Source: Phoenix dactylifera (Eukaryota; Streptophyta; Magnoliopsida; Arecales; Arecaceae). Taken from it: 64,000 nucleotides of DNA. The stretch covers positions 9,565,213-9,629,212 of the forward strand of contig NC_052409.1 of assembly GCF_009389715.1 (NCBI RefSeq). The letters are read 5' to 3'. Positions within the stretch are counted from its first letter, which is position 1, and each line of letters starts with the position of its first letter. A program made the translations under genes and the position numbers. Of this stretch, positions 61,501-64,000 are shown in pieces. The notes beneath the pieces were generated by a model. That model made no database searches. It was not told the DNA's origin and saw nothing but the letters and a program-made list of their open reading frames with translations.

Positions 61501-63804
61501 TGATTACATTTTTCTAAAGCAAAACAACTTGAGCAAAATATTCCAATCTATATTTACATTTTTTGACTGAAAGTTTCTGACTTTGAAGATATACCTGGTG
61601 GCCCGGAAATGCTTGGTTATTATTCTCGTGATGAAGAAAGGACAGGGCACCGTGCAATCAGAGATACTGAATCAATTGCAGCTTCCTATGATCGTTACTT
61701 ACGCAATGGGGTATTGTTTTGTGAACGCTTAGCTATTTACATCTTTAGTTAAAAAGGCTAACTTTCAGTTGTTAACATTCCTGTAGGTTTCTTCTTTTGG
61801 TGCGGGAGAATCAGTCAGGACTGTGGCTGGAGGAATGACTAGTCATCCTGTCGATGATCGGCGCATGATGGGTGTTGGGGGAATGGATGGCCGGAGTGTT
61901 GGATATGGTGGTGGAAGGCCTGAACCTCCTCTTGGGGGAATGGATGGCCGGAGTGTTGGATATGGTGGTGGAAGGCCTGAACCTCCTCTTCCTCAAGATG
62001 CCTCAAACACATTATTTGTGGAGGGCCTTCCTGCAAACTGCACCCGCAGGGAAGTCTCTCGTATCCTTGTACCTATCTCCTTGTAACATTTTGTCAAGTA
62101 TTTTCTCTTCTGCTGTTGTTCCTTAATTTCTTTCTGCAGATATTTTCCGTCCCTTTGTAGGTTTTCGAGAGGTGAGACTCGTAAACAAGGAATCAAGACA
62201 TGTAAGTTGTATTTGCTAAGACCAAATTTATGTCAGTAAAGTATTTCTGTTTGTTTGTAGCTTCATCCTTTTATCCCTTTTGCAGCCTGGAGGAGATCCA
62301 CTTGTCTTATGCTTTGTTGATTTCTCCACCCCTGCCCAAGCTGCAGTTGCTTTGGATGCATTGCAAGGTGAAAACAACAAGCTTATTACTCTTAATACGT
62401 ATGTTAGATATGTACAATCACATTTAGTTGCACATCTGCATTGCTGCTTTTTAATGCTCTTATTTGTAATTGCATCACTGCCACATTTTCATTTGTTTCT
62501 ATACCGTACATTATATACCCACCATATTTTTCAAGTTATTTTCCTAGTCTTATCGAGATTCCCTTTCAATTTGCTGGTTCTACACTATCTAGTTTTCTGC
62601 TAGATTTTACATTTCGAAATTTTATGTTGGTCTGGATTCATTAGAAAGCATATTCAAGATGACCGGCTCAATTTTGTACCATAATTTTCCACTGAACTTG
62701 TTTCTGCCTGTGGATTTCAAATTTAAGATCTTTTGATCTGCTGAAGTGTGCTTATCACCAGATGTTTTAACATGTCCCACTTGTCATGGTCTAAAATCCA
62801 AGTAACTTGTGTCTGATAAAAAATTCAGGGGAAACTTGAATATGATGTGAATGCAATCTGGATAGGAAAGACAAGCACGATTTCTCTACCATTCTTTAGA
62901 ATAAGGCCTTAGGCCTGGTCACCCTTGTCAGACTGAGTATGAGATGGACCACATATAATGGAAATTTCTTGTTTGGAACAGACGTGCTGTTTGAGTGGGC
63001 GATCATCTATGGATGTGAGTGTTATTGATTGTAATTTCAGTATAAGTTTGTCCTCCACTAGAGATTGATAAAGTTCCTGATAGTAGTTTCTGTCCATCTT
63101 TATTCGAGTTCTCATCTGATCTGTCTAGGTTCTTTCCATTTTGCCTGCCTGGGGAAGTGCTTGTGCTATTGCTTATAGTCTTTCGGCTACTTCACATGCC
63201 TTTAGTCTTCTCTCCTATTGACAATAGTTGAATTTTTGGCATGCAAACATGGCCCCTATACTGTGTGCTGATTCTGGCGAACCAATTAGCTAGTCAAGTT
63301 TATGGATGTTTCTCCGCCGCTATCAAGATTTTAAGCTGACTGAGAACTGAGGCAGAACTTACTAGCCTCTTTGATTAATATATATATATATTCAACCAAA
63401 TGGAAGCCGCATGATTGCTGCGACAGCATCCATAGGATGAACTGTCTTATAACATATTGCTTGAGTGAACTGATGATTGGTGAAGAAGTAGCCTATAAAC
63501 TGGTGCTTGAAGAAGTGTAATTGTATCAATCTCTCTACAATATGGCTTATCTGGGTATATGCACACATAGACCGGGTATTTATAGTGACCGGGTATTTAT
63601 AGTGCGTTATGTTGCATTATTCGCATGTTACAGATCCGTTATGTTCCCGTGCCACGCAGTCCCGTACACAACGTAAAATAGTTACGATTCGGTTTTGCAG
63701 GTTATAAATTTGATGAGCACGATCGAGAATCAGCCAATTTGAGGCTGCAATTTGCTCGCTTTCCTGGTCCGAGGTCATCTGGTGGGCCTCGTGGAAGGCG
63801 TTAA
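52600..63804 (+). CDS. NSR: Nuclear speckle RNA-binding protein (NSR family, single C-terminal RRM), 6 coding exons
   Basis: CDS join 52600-52699, 61589-61710, 61787-62060, 62140-62201, 62286-62367, 63701-63804: 744 bp, 247 residues. All junctions have GT and AG and keep frame. Seen: N-terminus MADGYWRYSDPRHQ; a conserved segment GGPEMLGYYSRDEE, GHRAIRDTESI and ASYDRYLRNG (residues 36-74); a Gly-rich linker with an exact 19-residue duplication (105-123 and 124-142); and one RRM from about 148 to 235 with RNP2-like LFVEGL (150-155) and RNP1-like VLCFVDF (193-199), followed by YKFDEHDRESANLRLQFARF and a GGPRGRR tail. This layout is that of Arabidopsis NSRA/NSRB and Medicago RBP1. Known for the family: nuclear-speckle proteins that affect alternative splicing and bind long non-coding RNAs (ENOD40, ASCO). 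Intron 1 is 8889 bp and full of repeats. The A/B assignment is not possible here. Confidence 0.95.
53830..54010. repeat. Island of GGCAC/GTGTG words with short palindromes
   Basis: Contains the palindrome ACCACGTGGT (53893-53902) and the hairpin CTGGCA-CTC-TGCCAG (53940-53954), with GTGCTG and CAGCAC words on both strands. Confidence 0.5.
55690..55810. repeat. Island of GTCCCAGG words with perfect hairpins
   Basis: GTCCCAGG 55705-55712 pairs with CCTGGGAC 55716-55723. TGTCCCATGGGACA at 55790-55803 is a perfect palindrome. Further GTCC/GGAC words lie between. Confidence 0.55.
58750..60170. mobile_element. Candidate hAT-type element carrying an O-methyltransferase gene fragment
   Basis: The left end reads TAGGGTGTGCA at 58750; the right end reads TGCACACCCCTA at 60159-60170, that is TAGGGGTGTGCA in reverse complement. 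Both subterminal regions (58760-58930 and 60005-60150) are packed with GGTTTCGGTTTGG or AAACCGA words. Flanking octamers CTCTATGC (58742-58749) and CTCTGCAC (60171-60178) agree at five of eight bases, the rest being transitions, so they could be a worn 8-bp duplication. No transposase is present. The cargo is a minus-strand O-methyltransferase fragment. Confidence 0.6.
59380..59760 (-). pseudogene. Plant O-methyltransferase N-terminal (dimerisation domain) fragment
   Basis: The minus-strand frame reads NHTLNFIKFMPLKCAIELDI, then LDILHNHGKPITLSELTTSL, then FKSLMRLLVHSGFFARHRGQ and YLLTPALKLLVKEE. This is the dimerisation domain of caffeate/flavonoid/resveratrol-type plant O-methyltransferases. 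There is no ATG at its start (the first codons are inside the usual helix), and the SAM-binding catalytic domain is absent; the frame runs into unrelated sequence and stops at 59380. About 120 of the usual 360 or so residues are present. It lies antisense within NSR intron 1 and inside the candidate hAT element, so it is most likely a captured gene piece rather than a local gene. Confidence 0.8.
61877..61990 (+). repeat. 57-bp exact tandem duplication inside NSR exon 3
   Basis: Units 61877-61933 and 61934-61990 look identical and in frame. Each encodes 19 residues of Gly-rich linker (GGMDGRSVGYGGGRPEPPL). Confidence 0.93.
62368..63700 (+). other. NSR intron 5 with small repeats
   Basis: 1333-bp intron from GTGAAA to TTTTGCAG. 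It includes a TA run (63380-63390) and a 17-bp tandem duplication GACCGGGTATTTATAGT (63570-63586, 63587-63603). Confidence 0.85.
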
Positions 63805-64000
63805 GTTCTGGGATTCCCTTTTACAGGTGATACGAGAAATACATGCGTTTTTCCATAAATTCTTCATGCGGCTGTAAAATGTGCTTGAGAATAGCGGTGC
63901 TGCATTACGATGACAAATTGCGCTGAAACCGTTCGTTGGTCGTTTCTTGTAGGTTCGGAGGCTCCTGTGAGCGAGGGACTTGGTAGATTATCCATTCTGG
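63805..64000 (+). other. NSR 3' UTR and window end
   Basis: Follows the TAA at 63802-63804. Possible splice acceptors (TTTTACAG at 63825-63829, TTCTTGTAG near 63950) suggest an intron in the 3' UTR, unproven. No coding seen. Confidence 0.4.

Larger units (their letters stand above)
52700..61588 (+). other. NSR intron 1 (8.9 kb) with transposon content
   Basis: Starts GTACGT and ends TTTGAAG before ATATACC. No conserved exon seems missing between the ...PDYAG and DIPGGPE segments. It contains word islands (53830-54010, 55690-55810) and a candidate gene-carrying hAT element (58750-60170). The rest is AT-rich intron. Confidence 0.85.

Noticed and set aside
1..64000. CRISPR arrays, rRNA and tRNA genes
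   Set aside because: No regularly spaced exact repeats with unique spacers, no rRNA blocks and no tRNA with paired arms and a GTTCGAATC-like T-loop was found; a tRNA scan would be the decisive test.

Overview
This is a stretch of a large, repeat-rich flowering-plant nuclear genome, most likely a monocot and possibly a palm. That assignment is an inference from the gene families, the long repeat-filled introns and the retrotransposon types; no marker in the window proves it. Three genes look intact: an ORMDL/ORM sphingolipid regulator (minus strand, three coding exons, 1896-7686), an At3g05675-type BTB/POZ protein (minus strand, one coding exon, 21769-23121), and a nuclear-speckle RRM protein of the NSR family (plus strand, six coding exons, 52600-63804, first intron about 8.9 kb). 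I see no RNA genes and no CRISPR.

Layout. 1-1895 is intergenic. 1896-7686 is ORMDL, with a GA/CT microsatellite directly upstream of its ATG. 7.7-21.7 kb is gene-poor: a region of permuted short words (8.47-8.92 kb), an LTR-derived segment with a GTCGAC-type minisatellite (9.2-10.8 kb), a probable solo LTR ending at 12549, an old direct duplication (13.1 and 16.2 kb) and, between its copies, a cluster of six inverted repeats in 240 bp (14803-15038). 21.8-23.1 kb is the BTB gene. 24.4-35.6 kb holds degraded inverted-repeat elements (24485-25380, 25790-26575, 31140-31860) and no convincing gene.

35.6-49.2 kb is a nested transposon complex. A 5'-truncated LINE-type RNase H fragment (35601-36032, resuming at 49108) is split by a minus-strand Ty3/gypsy chromovirus (36033-49107) with a 5-bp CCAGG target-site duplication, 1660-bp LTRs, an initiator-Met-tRNA type PBS and a polypurine tract. 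Its polyprotein carries at least two frameshifts and two in-frame stops. Its 5' LTR has lost 1170 bp, including the TATA region, to a 6.4-kb block of a second gypsy family (42555-48928). That family lacks integrase, and the block contains one largely complete body, a second fragment with the same integrase deletion, and an inverted LTR copy.

50.7-50.8 kb has the decayed first exon of a Yippee-like gene (minus strand, ATG replaced by ACG). From 52.6 kb the NSR gene runs to near the window end. Inside its first intron lies a candidate hAT-type element (58750-60170) with TAGGG(T)GTGCA-like termini that carries a fragment of a plant O-methyltransferase gene, the most unusual item in the window.

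The intact genes are unrelated housekeeping or regulatory loci (ER membrane lipid control, a BTB protein, RNA processing); nothing suggests they work as one pathway. Exon boundaries were set by hand from GT/AG signals and reading-frame continuity. Family calls rest on recognition of protein families, not on searches.
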